The notes under the pieces were generated by a model, which was not told the DNA's origin, did not search any database, and saw only the letters and a program-made list of their open reading frames with translations. This document shows, in pieces, positions 42,467 through 57,400 of a stretch of 64,000 bases of DNA (positions within the stretch are counted from its first letter, which is position 1; each line of letters begins with the position of its first letter). A program made the translations under genes and the position numbers. Source of the DNA: a virus; IMG/VR virus record IMGVR_UViG_3300042526_000097, positions 1 through 64,000 of that record; one strand, given 5' to 3'.

Positions 42467-45400
42467 ATGAGTTGTTATACTTCCCCTATTACTGGCCAAC
42501 CTTCTGTGTTGGCTCAGTTGCTTGACACTAACTACGGTCCAATGAAAAGAGACCGTATTATGTCTTACATATACTCTGACCAGTTCCTTAAAGAACATGG
42601 AGACTTCAGAAGTCCTATTACCAAGATACCATTAGACAGTATAGGGAAAGAGCCTAGCTTTGAGTGGGTACAGTCTTTGATAATAAACAAGCAAGACAGA
42701 ACTACAGGTCTAAATGAATTAAGTCAAAACCTTTTGGGCTTTCTAGATAAGTTAAATGTATCTACAGAGTTTAGAAGTGAATTACAAAGTGTCTCTGGAT
42801 ATAATGCTGCTTCATTAACAGACTTACTGTACAAAACTGTACTAGTAAGAAATGATTATAAGAACCCAGGTTTAGTTAAAGAAACAGCTTATGTAGCCTA
42901 TTCTTTTTTAGGTAAGAAGAACAAGATTAGAACTGATCTTATTAACAGTATTGAAAACTTTAAAAACTATCCAGAGCTATACCAAAAATATAAAGCAGCT
43001 AATGGCAGGTTATCAGACTATAAAATAAAAGAACTTATTGTAATTGACTACTTAGCTGATGCAATACAAAATGATTTTAAACATCCTAAGGACAGTTACA
43101 TAAATAGAGAAGCTGAGTACTGGCAGTTAAAGTCTGATTCTAAAATAGGTAGAGCTTTAGAGATATTACTTATAAAGTTTAAAAACTTCATTACAAACTT
43201 ATTCAATGTAAAGTTATCTGAACAAGAGTTAGATGCCCTAGTATCAGACTTAGCCCATGACATACTTACTAAAAACTTTCGAAAGTTTGGTAGTGAGTTA
43301 TCAGCAAAAGACCAGTTAACTAACTATGAAGACACAGTAGCAAAAGACCCAGTTGCAGGTAATATTATAGATAAGTTTACTGATAAATTAAAACTAGTAC
43401 TTACTGGGAGTTTATCGGCCAGATCACAAGGAACTTTCTACAGAAGCACAGAAGAAAACTTACATGACCTAGATTTTACGTACCAAGGAGGTAATGACCC
43501 TCAAGTATCTAAGTTCATACTAGATGTATACAGGAAATCTTCCTTAATGCCTTATGCAGATCGGCCTGCTTTCTTAAAGAAAAAGAGTACAGAACTTTTA
43601 AAAAGATTTCAAAACCACCCAGTTCTTTTAGGCATTAAACAAGAATTCCCAGATTTTAAGATAGAGAATGCCTTTATGAATAAGTCTGATAGGTTTACTA
43701 TTTCAGGTAGCATTGGAGAGCATGTTATAGATTTATTCTTTACACTTGATACTGATGTAGATTCTCATACACCTATGTTTCAAGACTGGGAAGCTACCTT
43801 TATTCAAAAGATAATAATGGGTAGACGTAAAGACATTAAAGACTTTGCCAACTTTATACCTTTCTTTACAACTCAAGGAAAAATAGCTCAAACAAAAGGA
43901 TTTAGACACTTTACATTTAAACCTATACTTAATAACCTAGAAGAATTAAGTCCTGAGATAGAAGAACAACTGCCTAGTGCAGAAGTTACCTTTGAGATGT
44001 TGAACCCTCAACAAAAACAGGCTTATAACAACACTATTAACTTCTTAAGCTCTCCTGAACAGTTACGTACTTTGTCAGGGTATGCAGGTACTGGTAAAAC
44101 AACTCTTACTAAATTCATTGTAGCAGATTTAAAAAGAAAAGGCATAAACTTTAAACTAGCTTCACCTACTCATAGGGCTAAAGAAGTATTACAGTCAAGT
44201 ACAAATGAACCTGCTATGACTGTAGCAAAGTTACTAGGATTAGGACCTGCTACAGAATTAGAAGACTTTAACTTGGTAGATAAGATATTTCAACCTGCTA
44301 GACCTGATGCAATGCCTTCAGGTGGTATAGTTATTATTGATGAAGCAAGTATGATCAATGATGACCTATTTGACTATCTTACTTCTTTAGCTGCTAGAAA
44401 GGGTTCTAAGATATTATTCATAGGAGATGATGCCCAGTTAAAGCCGGTTAAACAGAGAACTATATCTAAAGTATTTTCAGTTGAAGGCCAAGATAAGTTA
44501 ACTGAAGTGATGAGAACATCTAATGGTAATCCCATGCCTTCTGTAGTTCTTCAACCTATTAGAGATAATCAGAATTCTACTAGGGATATGTTTCCTCACA
44601 CTACAATGTTAAGTCCTTTTGGTGAGGGTATTGAATTTACAAAAGATGTTGATAGCTTTTTAGAAAAGTTAAGTGTTAGTGTAAAGGAAATGGTAAATTC
44701 GGGTAACCTTATGGCAGTTAGAGCTGCAGCCTATACCAATAAAGAAGTGGCTAACCTTAATAGCTACATCAGAGCAAAGATGTTTGGATTTGGTGCACCC
44801 AAGTTTGTAGAAGGTGAACTGATGATGATGTATGAGAATAGATTTTTTAGTGGGGGAGATTGGGTATTACCTAATGGGATGGACTTACTAGTTAGTAAAG
44901 TTAGCAGAATAGAAAATAAAAAGATTAAAAACCCTATTACTAATGAGTATATTATTCTATCTGGTTTTGAGTTAGATCTTCAAGGTGCTAAAGAAAAAGA
45001 GTTTAGAGAAACTGTATTTGTACCAGACACTGTACCAAAAGAGTATTTAATTGCTTTAAATGAACTTAAAGATAGAGCTATAAAAGCTTACAGTGCTGCA
45101 GATCGAGCAGCAGCTTGGAAGGATTTCTTTTCATTTGATGAGAAAGTATTTAGTATAAACCCATACTACTTGTATAATGATAACGTACTAGCCTCTCCTG
45201 ATGATTTTATTAATTTACTTAGACAAAACAACCCATCTCTAAGTTCTAAAGAAATTGAAAAGATATTAAATCAACATAAGTTCAAAGACAGAACTTTTAA
45301 CTATGGCTATGCTTTTACTATCCATAAAAGTCAGGGAGGTACTTATGATGAAGTGTTTGTAAATGAAGATGACGTAGATATTGCTAGTTCTTTTACTAAC

Positions 45401-48400
45401 CCTGACTGGCAGATGATTAACAGTCTTAAGTATGTAGGATTCTCTAGGTCATCTAAAAAGACTACAGTACTTTCTAAAAAAACTGATAACACTAATGCTG
45501 TTATACCAGAGACAATCTATGAAAAGCCTACTGCTCCCCCTCCACCACCTCCACCTCCTTTAAGTAATCTTACTGAAGATGAAATAGAACAACAATACCA
45601 AGAACTAGAAGATGAGTTAGACTTAAGTGACTACCCTCTAGTATCTTACCTTAAAGAAGATTATGAGGATGACAGTGTATCTCTTTTAGAAAATACTAAA
45701 TATTGGATCTCAGAACTTGAAAAGTTTAATAGTTTAAAATCACAAATTACTGAAGCTTTACAAGCAGGAGACAACGAGACAGCTCTTAATCTTAAGAAGT
45801 CTTTAGATAGTCTTACTAATACTGGTGAGTTTAACTATATAACTAGTTGGTATGAGCCTGACAGGGAACAGTTTAGAAAGAGTTCTGACTACATACAAGA
45901 AAAAGTAGATGTAGTTAAGGGTGACTTGGAATACCTTAAAGAAAGGTTAGAAGATGAAAGACAAAACTTAGTAAACTCTTTAACTGCTAGACAAACTGAT
46001 ACTGAACTTGGAGTCTATGAAGAGTTTGGAACATACTACAAGTTCAACACATCTCCTAGTGGTGTTATAACAGGAGAGTACAAACAGGGTAAAGATGGGG
46101 AGTGGAAACCTTTAAACAATAAGACTGCCCAAGACAAGCATGAAAGATTTGTAAGTCCTCCTCAAGCTCCTGTTCAACTTCAGCAACAGACTCTACCACC
46201 ACCACCCCCACCTCCTTCAGTTCAAACAACAGAACAAATATATTCTCAATTAGGAGATAAAACAAAATCTAAAGAAGCTCCAAATGTAATTCTTCCTGAA
46301 GATTTAGGTTTAAAATTTGATGGGTCACATAAATCTAACATGTGGACTGTACTTTCTCCAAACTTTAAAAAACAATACCCAAATGGAGTAATTGCATATA
46401 GAGGAAAAGTAGACAGTTCAGCAATTGGTAATCCTTTTTCTGTAACAAATAGAGGAGAAGATACTGTAAAACAATTTATAGAGTGGATTATAACAGGTAA
46501 CAATTTTGGAGTTGAAACCATACTAATGGGAGGTAAAAATTACAAGTTATCTGACCTTAGAAATGAGTACATTAATATAATTAAAAAAGCTAAAGGAGAA
46601 AAAATATTATATTATAAAGAGTTGGGGAGACCTTCTCATGCTACAGCTTTAGATTACTTAATTAACAGGTATAATTGGAATCAACCAACTGCTCAACAAA
46701 CTTCCCTACCTCCAGTTTCTTCTACACCTGCTATTGCAAATAAAGCTACTACTCAACCATCTACTAGTGTTGAAGTAATTCCTCTAAATGAATCACAAAG
46801 ATTTACTAGAGAATCAGCTGACACAGATAGCGAGTATATGTATTTATTTACAGATAATGCTGGTAGAACATCAGGCTCAGGAGTTATTGACCCTAACGGT
46901 TGGTATGCTAAAAAATATGGTGCAGATAAAAAATATGCAAGTAAAACACAAGCTGTAGCAAGAGGTCTTAATAATGTTTATCCTATTACTACAATGGTAG
47001 ATGATAAAAGAACTCAATGGACAGATGCTCAATTTGATACCTATAAAAAAATCATTGATGATGAGATAGCAACTATTAAAGAAGCATCTAAAAATTATAA
47101 AGGAATTAAGTTTGGTGCAGAAATGCCTTTTGGTAAAGGTGCAATTTCTAATATGAAAGATAGTGCTCCTAAAATATGGAATTATCTTAATACAAAACTT
47201 GCTGAAATAGGTATTGATAATACAGGAGATATGCCTATACCTACTCAACAATCTGCTAATCCTACTCAGCCTTCTGGTAACACAGCTAGTCCTGTAACTA
47301 TAGAGCCTTTAATCTTACCAGACAGTTTAACTGTAACTAAAAGATCAGAAGTAACCCAGGCTAATATAGACTCTATGAAGTCTACATTAAAGTTAGCCTT
47401 TGTAATGAAGGCTGCAGAGAATCCTACTCAACAGTTTAAAGTTCCTTGGCAGAACCCTTCTGCTAATAAGACTGTAGACAACTATGGATTCAATCAGTCA
47501 GACTATGCAAGGATAATGGATGAGATTCGTATGGAGATGGGGGATAGATTTCCTAGTAACCTTATATTCTTTCCTGCCTTTGAGTTTGCTATGAATAATA
47601 ACCCTGAGAGGTTAATGAAAGTCTATGCAGATAGGATAAAAGAATTTACAGCAGGTAGGTCAGCTCTACGTCTCAATGACTTAGAGATGGCTAAGATGAC
47701 TTCTAAGATGGAGATATCTATAACTACACCTGATGGTACTGTTGTAGATTACTTTACAAAGAGGCATGGCAGTGGAGCTCAAGAGGCTGTAGGTTCTCTA
47801 ATGCTTACTGCATTTCTAGACTTATACAATAAAGCCAATGGAAGAGTATCAGCTCCTCACTTAATTGGTCAAATACTATTAATGGCTAAAGGCCACTCTA
47901 ATATTGCAGGGCCTAACCAATCTGTGTGGACAGATATTGTCTCAAGCTTTACATTCAAAGGAGATGATCCTAAGTTGGGTTTACTTGACTTACTCTTTGA
48001 GAACCTAGCTCATCTAGGATACCGTATAGACTACAACAGCAAAGTAGCCTTAAAGGACTACTTCTCTGAGAAAAAGAATGACCCGGGCTTTATGCAATCA
48101 AACTTTGATAAGACTCTTAACTTAGAAGACAGTAAAGACTGGGAAAGAGATTACAATGACTATCTAGAAGATACCATAGACCTTATTGAGGTGGATGATA
48201 TGAAAGCTAAGACCTTAAGAGATTGGCAGGATAGTGCATTTGAAAGAAGTAGTAAAGACCAAGCAACTGCTAGGCTTAAACTATTTGTAGCTAATCAGAA
48301 GTTGATGGAAAGCTTTAGTGTTGGTGCAGTTAAATATGACCCTACTGATACTACTGCCATAGACTTGACAGATTCTATTAAGACTGTAGATACTATGACT

Positions 48401-51400
48401 CTAGCACAGGCTAGACAGATCAATGGTAAAAAAGTAATGCATAAGCAGTTCAGCCCTGAATACCTTGAGAAGACTATACTTGCCAAGTTTCCAAGAATAC
48501 CACAGAAGGGTCTCTTTGGATTCCCTAGCATTGTTCCGTTTGATACCTTGTATGAGAATACACAAGGAGTACTGTCTTCAATTCCAGGACTAGAATCAAA
48601 CATCAGTAAAGCAGTAGAACTACTAAGAGCTGAAGAAGATCCTAACCTTACAGAACTAGCAGACAGATTAGAGAAGGCTGATGGAAGAACTCAAAGAGAA
48701 TTCATTAAGGTAATGAACATGCAGTACAATGAGTTCTATGTAGTCAATATCAATAGAAGAACTAATAACGGTAACAACTACTCAGAGTCTAGAGTCTTTG
48801 GAGCACAAAGATATTCCCAAGACCAGATGATTGTAGAGAGATGGAAACAGTCTCAAGTCTTAGCTCCTATCATTAAGATAAGACCTAACGGTGAAAGAGT
48901 AATAGATGTAGACAGAGCTAGAGTGCATGCAGAAGTTATAAAGATCCTAAGTAAGTTAGATAGAGTAGATGAACTTACTGATGAGAATGTAATACCTTAT
49001 GCTATGATGTTAGCTCAAGAGGTAAACAAGTCCCCAGAACTTCAACAGTTCTTTGAAGGTATCAATTTAGTAGAGTTAGTAAATGAAGAGAGGGTACGTA
49101 CTAGATTACCTAAAGAAGCACAAAGGCTACAACAGAAATCTCTTATAGCAAAGATGTTTGCTGAGCATGGTATAGACCTAAACAGTAAAGTGCTAGATGA
49201 CTTAGCAGCCTACTACTATAAAGATGGTAGAAGAATGGATGCAGTCTCTAATAGTCTTAAGAATACTAAGATGAGATCTTCTTGGATAGGACAGTTCTCT
49301 GAAACAGAAAGTACTGGTAAACCAAATGGTATCTTCTCTGCTTTCTTCTATGCAGCTGCAGGGATGTCTAACAGTAATGACATTGACTCTGAAGTAACAG
49401 AAGACCTTGAAAATTCAGTAATACAAAACAATCCACTCTATACTGAATCTACTACCACTAAGATCCTTGCCAAGTTTGCACGTAAGCATGTAGACAAGTT
49501 GTTCAATGCAGTTCATACAAACTTAGAGGGTAAACAGATATGGGATTACTCCCTACCTACTTCTTTGAGTAGAGCAGTACTGGACCTAACTACTAATCAT
49601 AACAACTACACTGAGAAGTTAAAAGCAAGTGTATGGGGTAATAATCACTACTTAAAGGAGTCAAGACTATCTAACTTAAAGCTAGGATACTTTGAAGGTC
49701 TTAAGGTTGATAACTCTCAGACTGGTACTATACGTCAAAGAATGTCTGATAGACAACAGCTATTGTCCTCTATTCTTCTCTACCAAAACCAGGGTAGAGA
49801 CAGTGCCTTTATGGTATCACTTACCCATTCAGATAAAACAACTACACCTGTATTCTCTGGTATACCTAAAGTAAATGTAGTCTCTGATGAAGGTGGTATA
49901 TCAAAAGATGTTATAGAAGCTTTCTATACAATCTTTGAAGGAGAGTGGCAACGTATACTTCAAGTACAGAAGTTAAAGAAAGATCAAGGTACTACAGGTT
50001 CAAAGTCTATGGATACTAGTGGTCAACACTTCTTGTTACTTCCTAGTTTAAACTTTGAGAGTTTATCTGATGCTGAGAAGTTAGTTCTATTTGATGAAGA
50101 TGGAAATGTAAAAAGCTTTTTAGATGAAGCAGGAGTTGAGTTCATAAAGAGTAAGATAGGAAATTACTTGAATGTAATCTTTGATGATGCTAAAGCATAC
50201 TGGGAATCCAATGGAATTACTAATGAACTCTTAGACAGTACTTATCTAACTAAGGCTTATAAAACCTTACAAGGTACTGCAGCCCAAAAAGCTGAGATGG
50301 CATTAGATACTGCAATAGCTGATTATGTTTTCAACTCTACACTTTGGAACATGTCTTCAGCTATAATGTTGATGGGTGATCCAGCCAATGCTGCTTGGAA
50401 AGGTAATGTTGAAAAGACTATGGCTGAGTACACTAAACGTCTTGCTAAGGATATTGCACCTAGACAGCAGTTAATGTTTGAAAGACAAAGCTACTCTCAA
50501 TTGACTGTAGCTGATGTGGAGATGAAGTATGAGTATGCAACTAAGTTTGGTAGTAATGTACAGAAGTCAGTAGCTACAGATGCCCAAGAGTTAACAACTG
50601 TAAGAGAGCACTTAGATGTGATGAGAGCAGCTGGTAAGGTATCAGATGATATGTACAAGACTCTTATAGCTAAGGTTAACAAGTTTGATACTAAAGAAGA
50701 AGAAGACTTTACACCTGAAGAGTTGACAGCAATGTTAGAAGATGGTAGTGGTCCTATGCAACCTAACAAACCAATATATGCTGGAGTAAGGTTTAAGAAT
50801 GGACTAGTGCTCTATGACTATATTAAAAGTTCATCTGTACCTTTATTTCCTCAATTCACTAAGAACTCTGAGCTAGATAAGGTAAGGTTACTTATGGAAG
50901 GTAAAGTACCAGGGTTAGACAGGTTTAGTAGATTAGTATTTGAATCAGGTAGTAAAAATGGTAACTCTAATGACCCTTTAAAACTCTTCAGTGCTGATGG
51001 ATCTTTCTTAGAACCTACTCCTGAAAAGCTTATGTCTAATACCCGTATGCTTGATAGAGCTAACTTTGGTATACAACAAGAGGTTCCATTTGATATGAAC
51101 AAGGATGAGGTCAATGTAATTACTCAGATGGATAAACTTATTGTAGAGGGCATCTTAGGTATGGGTAACTTTACAATTGGTAATCAACTTGGGGTGTCAG
51201 GTTCACAGGTAAGAGCTATGAAGGAAGATACTCGTATCAAAGCTGCTAGAATTAAACTTAAAAAACTCTATGAGAAGTTAGGTGTAGCTGACAACACTAA
51301 GACTATCCCTGCTAGCAAAGTAATCAAGATGCTTATAGAGGCTGCAAGAGAGAGTGAGTTCTCTCCTAATGACATAGCCTTACTTGAGGATACTTTAAAG

Positions 51401-54400
51401 ATTACTAATGATGACAATGCTGTAGAAGTATCAACCTACCCACTATTCTTTCACTCAGCTGTAGAAAGGTTTGAGAAGTTAATACTAGCTAAGGTCAAGT
51501 CTATCACAGAGTTTAAGATGCCTGGTAAGTCTTATGTACAGGTATCTAGTATAGGATTAATACGTCAAGACAACCTATCTGATAAAGCTAGATTAGGTGT
51601 TATAACTGTAGGTGACTTTGACATGAGTAAACCTTTACGTCACATGCAGATTGATGAGACTACGGGAGAAGTAATCCCTGCACAAGTTATCATGCCATTC
51701 AACTTTATGATTGATGGCAAGAAAGCAGACATAAGAGATTACATAGTAGATGGTAAAATAGACTTAGATAGAATACCTAGAGAGTTACTACAGTTAGTAG
51801 GGGCCCGTATTCCAAACCAAGGTCACAACTCTATGATGGCTATAGAGATAGTAGGGTTTACACCAGACTGGATGGGGGATGCAATAATTGTACCTTCAGC
51901 TATTACAGGACAGATGGGGTCTGACTTTGACGTGGATAAGTTATTTACTTACCAAAGACCTTACATGCACAACAGTGCTACAGGTAAGTTTGAAACATAC
52001 CAAGAGACTGGTACTAACATAGGCTCTTCTCCAGAAGAGTTTGACGAGTTAGAGAACTTAGCCAATAAGAGAATGGAAGCCTTAGGATACAAGAAGAATG
52101 ATGATGGTAGTTTCCCTAGAAGAGAAGTACGTAGAACTGTAGAGACTATAGCTAAAGAAAGGTATGGTGATGAAGTACCTACACACCCTATAGAAAGAGG
52201 AGAAAAAACCTTAGAGGAATTACAACAAGACTATTTCAATATACACTGGGGAGTTCTTACACATCCTGAGATGTACACTAAGGTTATGAAAGCTTTAGAT
52301 AAAGGAGATTTAGGATTTGATAAAGGAGCAGCTAACAACTTGTTTGAACGTAAGTCAGAAGGACCTAATATGTTTTTCTCACCTATATCTCAATTGAAAA
52401 CTTTTCAATCAGGTAAGGATGCAAAGGACCTTGTAGGTATGACATCATTGTCTTCTACTTTTGATTCTAATCTACAGAATAGAAGCTTAAGACTAGGTAC
52501 TTATGTAAAAGATACTAAGTCAGGTGAAGTTTCTGAAGTAGAAGATTCAGTCTTATTAGATGGTATTGATCTTACTACAATCTCAGGTGAGGCATTGTCT
52601 CAAGGGTATGAATCTAAGTTCAACCCTGATGGTACTCCAGACTTTAGTACTTGGTATTCTAAACATGATAATATTACCATAGACCAGTCAGGTGCAGTAG
52701 ATAATGCCAAAGATAGAAGGTTAGATAACCTCAACATTACTATGGCTACTTACCCAGCTTTTGATGCTATGAATAAACTTCATGGTGAAACCAAAGATGG
52801 TAATAGATCTGTAAGTAAGTTGTTCCAATGTGCCCTTTCCAACCAAGATATACTAGTAGAGTATACTAGAGAGTACAGAAAAGGTAATGATAGTCTAAGT
52901 GAAGAAGAGGAATACAGTGTAGACTTAAGAAGTACTATAGTTAAGTCTTTAAAAGAAAAGTATAAGAAGCTTTATAAAGAATTAACAGGAAAAGATGCTA
53001 CTTGGGATGATACAAATGCAGTTAACCTAGACATGAAAACTCTAACAAAAGCATTTAAAGAATCTCAAAAAGGTGAGGCACTTAGTCCTGAGTACTACTT
53101 AACACAGCTTAAAGTTTTAAGTACTTTTGATTATCTATCTTCTATAGGAGAAAGACTTAGAGAGTTACAGAAGACTCTTAACCAAGATACCAATGGTGCC
53201 GGTCCTAACCTACTTTATGTTTTACAACAACTAGATAACTTTGACAACTTATACAAACAGAACTCTACTAAACTGTTTTTAAATGAAGACAGTCTTATAA
53301 GTGGACAGATGAAAGAGTTGTTTGATATGACTGTCCCTGTAGCTAAGGACCTTTTAAGTTCTGTCTTTCCTGTAGAAGCTATTAAAAATGTAGTAGGTAC
53401 AGTAGCATCTTACCAAGGTAAATCAATGAGTCAGTTATCTTTAAAGACTCAGAAAGATATAGTAAGACAGATGAGATCTTTCACTGTTTCAAGTTCTCCA
53501 GCTCTTGCTGTAGACACTACAACAGAAAGGGCTAGACTCTTGTACGGTACGGATACAGTAGACTCTTTAGCTAAACGTGTTGAGAGAGCTAAGATGCTTA
53601 ATCCTGATAACACTTTCCTCAAAAGATTAGACACTAAGATAAACACTGTAGGTAGAGGCCCTGACTTTGTTTCTACTATAATACAACGTAGCGGTAGAAT
53701 GACTGACAATGCAGTTATACAAGACTTTGCAAGATTGTTACAATCAAATGACCAGTTCTTAAGAGAGCTAGGAGAAGACTTAGTAAACTATGCTTTAACA
53801 CTTACACCTCAAGCTAGTTCTACTTCTATTGTAAGTAAGATACCTGCAGGGGTAATACTTGGTACAGACATAGCATCTCAGTTACGTTTTGAGGACACTG
53901 TACTTAAAGCTATGGGTAACATGCCTAAAGGATACATTGACCAATTACATCAACACAGTCCTTCTCTAGCTACCAAAGTAAGTAAGAAGATTATAAAGAA
54001 AGGTCTTTCTCAGTATGAGGTAGATGGTAGAGAATATCCTGAGGTACTAGCCTTACAAGTTAAACACTTAACAGCAATAGAGAAGATTCAACTTAGAACC
54101 TTTAAGCCTACTCCTATTGAAGAGAAGTTTGCACCATACTTAAGGTTCTATAGTAAAGAAGAAGGTAAAACTATACTTTATAAACTAGTGTCAGAAGGAA
54201 ACTTCTTAACCTACCAACGTATAGATACCTTAGGTAAGAAAGGGGTAGTAGAATACAACTCAAGTGTTCAAGGGCCAGTACGTTCTTTGTTCCCAGAAAA
54301 TAGAGCAGCCTTTGACTATAAGTCAGAAGAGGTATTAAGGTCTCTAGAAGTTGCTACTGAAGATTTGATTAACAAGACTAGTGATCCAAACAATGCTTAC

Positions 54401-57400
54401 AGTAGATGGGGTATTACAGATGGAGGACAGGATGTTCTTACTAGAGGACTAGAGCAACTATCAGCTGATAGCAGTGTACCTACTTACTTAAGAACTTTAT
54501 CACAAGCCTTAGCAGAAACAGCTGAGAGAACTTCAGACTTAGAAGCTAGAATGTCAATGGACTACGCACTGAACCCTTTGACAGTTAAAACTACTACAAG
54601 TGGGGGTAGAGGCAGTTATAATGCTGGAAGTAATACTCTATCTTTACGTTTAAATGCTGATGTAAAGAAATCTGCAGTAGTCCTACTACATGAGACTCTA
54701 CATCAGAGATCTAGTGCACTGCTTCATGCATTAGGTTGGGTATCTAGAGAAAGGTTGAAGATACAGAATAGTGGTATGTCTGAAGAGACATTTGAAAAAC
54801 TGTGGCAAGAGTATCAGACTAAGTCGTTAGAGTTTGCTAAAAAGAACCCTGAGGTTTATGAGAAAGTAAAGGAGTTAGACAGATTACGTTTACAAGCATT
54901 TGAACAGTTAAAGGCTCAGCTAATATCTCAAGGTATTGACATGGATGCTAAGATGCAGGACATCTTTAGAGACAAAATAGATGGTAGTAAGGAAGACAAG
55001 TTACTCTACAGTCTATCTAGTATGTCTGAGTTCATAGCTCATAACCTTACTGACTCAGACATGATGGAGTTTCTCAACACTGTAGAGTCTACAACTGAAA
55101 GTTCTTTTATTGACAGGTTAATAGACAGCTTCCTTAACTTCTTCTCAGAGATGATTAATGCTCTAGGAATAAACTACAATGATAAGAGTATACTAAAAGA
55201 ATGTCTAGCACTGACTTATGACATCACCGGCTTGAATAATACAGAAAGACTACAAGGTATAAATGAAAACTTTGCACCTCAATCAGTCTTTGCAGACACT
55301 GAGTCAATGGCCAATCATCTACAGAATACTATAGAAAATGTATACAATCAGAATGTAGTTAGAACAGATAATCATCTAGGACATCTGTTGAACATAGAAG
55401 AGAAGTTACCTAGCACTCCATTTACAGGAGGAACTGAATTCTTTAATGAGACTATTAATAAACTCTCAAGACAACTCCAACAGTTAGACAATACTATGGC
55501 ACGTCCAGTAGTAACTGATGAAGACCGTAAGCGTAGAAACCAGGCTTTGTTAATATACAATGAAGCTAAAGAGGACTATGATAAACTGTCTACTTCTAAG
55601 GATGAGATGCAGATGATGGATACTGCTACAAGACAACTAGAGTGGGTTAAATCTGTAGTATCTAAACCTTCTATTCACTTACAAGAAGTTACAATAGCTT
55701 GGTCTATACTAGATACTTGGGGTAGTATGTCTGATATCTACACTACTAACTATATACCAGGTGATGTAGTTAAAGAGACTCTACAGAATGTAGAAGGTCT
55801 TGCTACTATACTCTCTAAGCAAATGCTTAAGCAAAGTATGTTCAGTGTAATTACAGCAGGAGAAAGACAAACAAATATTAAGTTAACTCCTGAAGACTTA
55901 GGTCTTAACTTAAAAGAGTTAGGGTGGCTAGAGAAAGAGGTTATAGCTTTAGAAAGAGATATGAACAAGGCTAGTCAGATGTTGACTACGTTTGCTCAGT
56001 ATCAAGTACAGAATGCCCAATCACAGTTTAGGGATTTAACTAATACACTTAAAGAGTTTAAGAAACTAGTTGATCCATCTGACTATAGTAAGTTCATACA
56101 AGAGAATGAAGAAGGAAGTGTCTTTGGTCTTGTACAAGAGTTACATCCTAACTGGTTTAAGAAGACAGCTGGTGCCAGGTATCAACTTAAGAGTTGGTTA
56201 GAGGGTATGTTTGGATTAGACATGAAAGATCCTCTTCAAAGAGCTAGAAGATTAGATGGTGCAAAGGCAGCATACAATGCTTTCTGGAAAGACATGTTAG
56301 CAACTGGGGAAGTAGTAAGAATAGATAAACTACTAGACCTTGCAACAGGAGACCTTAGAACAGATCCTGAAGCTTTAGCAGAGATAGCTAGACTTAAAGC
56401 TGCTTCTAGAGAGAATCTAGTAGATGATATCATAGCTAAGTCTCAAGCAGACTATAAGAAGTACCTAGGTCTTAAGGCAGCAAAGGAAGAAGAGATTGAT
56501 AACAGTGAAAAGACAGCTGACTTTAACCTTACGCCTGCTGAAGAGATAGCCTATATGGCAATGTCCCCTGCAGACCAACTGACCTTTAAGCTTAGTACTA
56601 TCTTAAGACTTACTGTAGCTATGAAGGAACAAAAGAAAAGAGAGTGGGAATACTTTAACTCTCCTGTCAACTTCCTTAATACTATGCCTCAAGCAAGTGT
56701 ATCTATTGATGAGAATCTCTACTTACAAAATGGTAGATTCAAACCTTGGTTTGTACCTAAGAACATACCTGAGAACTTTGATAAGAAGTATGACATCATC
56801 AACAATAATGCTAACCTTAAGAAAGGGTATGACATACTCAAAAACTTATCAGAACAGTTTAGGTCTTATTTACCACCTACAATAGCAGAGAACTTACATG
56901 AGAACTTCTTACCTATTATCAGTCCTGAGATGATGGCAGAAGCTAGTGGGACACTAAGCAGACTTAAACAAACAGGTGTAGGTAGATCAATGCTTAACTC
57001 TATTTCAAGCTCTAGGACAGAGACTATGAAAAGAGATGAGGGTGGTATTCCTATCTCTTATGTTAGTGAGGCCCCAAGAGTTATAGATTCAAGAGGTAAA
57101 AGAACTAAGAAGATAGACATGTCTAAAGTAAGTACTGACTTACCTAGAATGTTTGAGATGTTTGGTGAGATGGCTATACATTACAATGCTATGTACCCGG
57201 TTGGGGAGATCATGGATGTAGCTAAGAGGTTAGTTATGGAAGAGAACAAGAACCGTGCAGCTAGAGGAGATAAAGGCCTTCCTAATCTAGTTAACTTAAT
57301 GAAGTTCTATCAAGATGCTGTAGTCTATAGAAAGTCTAAGCAACTAGAGGGTGTAGATACTACTCCTGTATATAGCCTTAACCCTATGAAGCACTATGCT

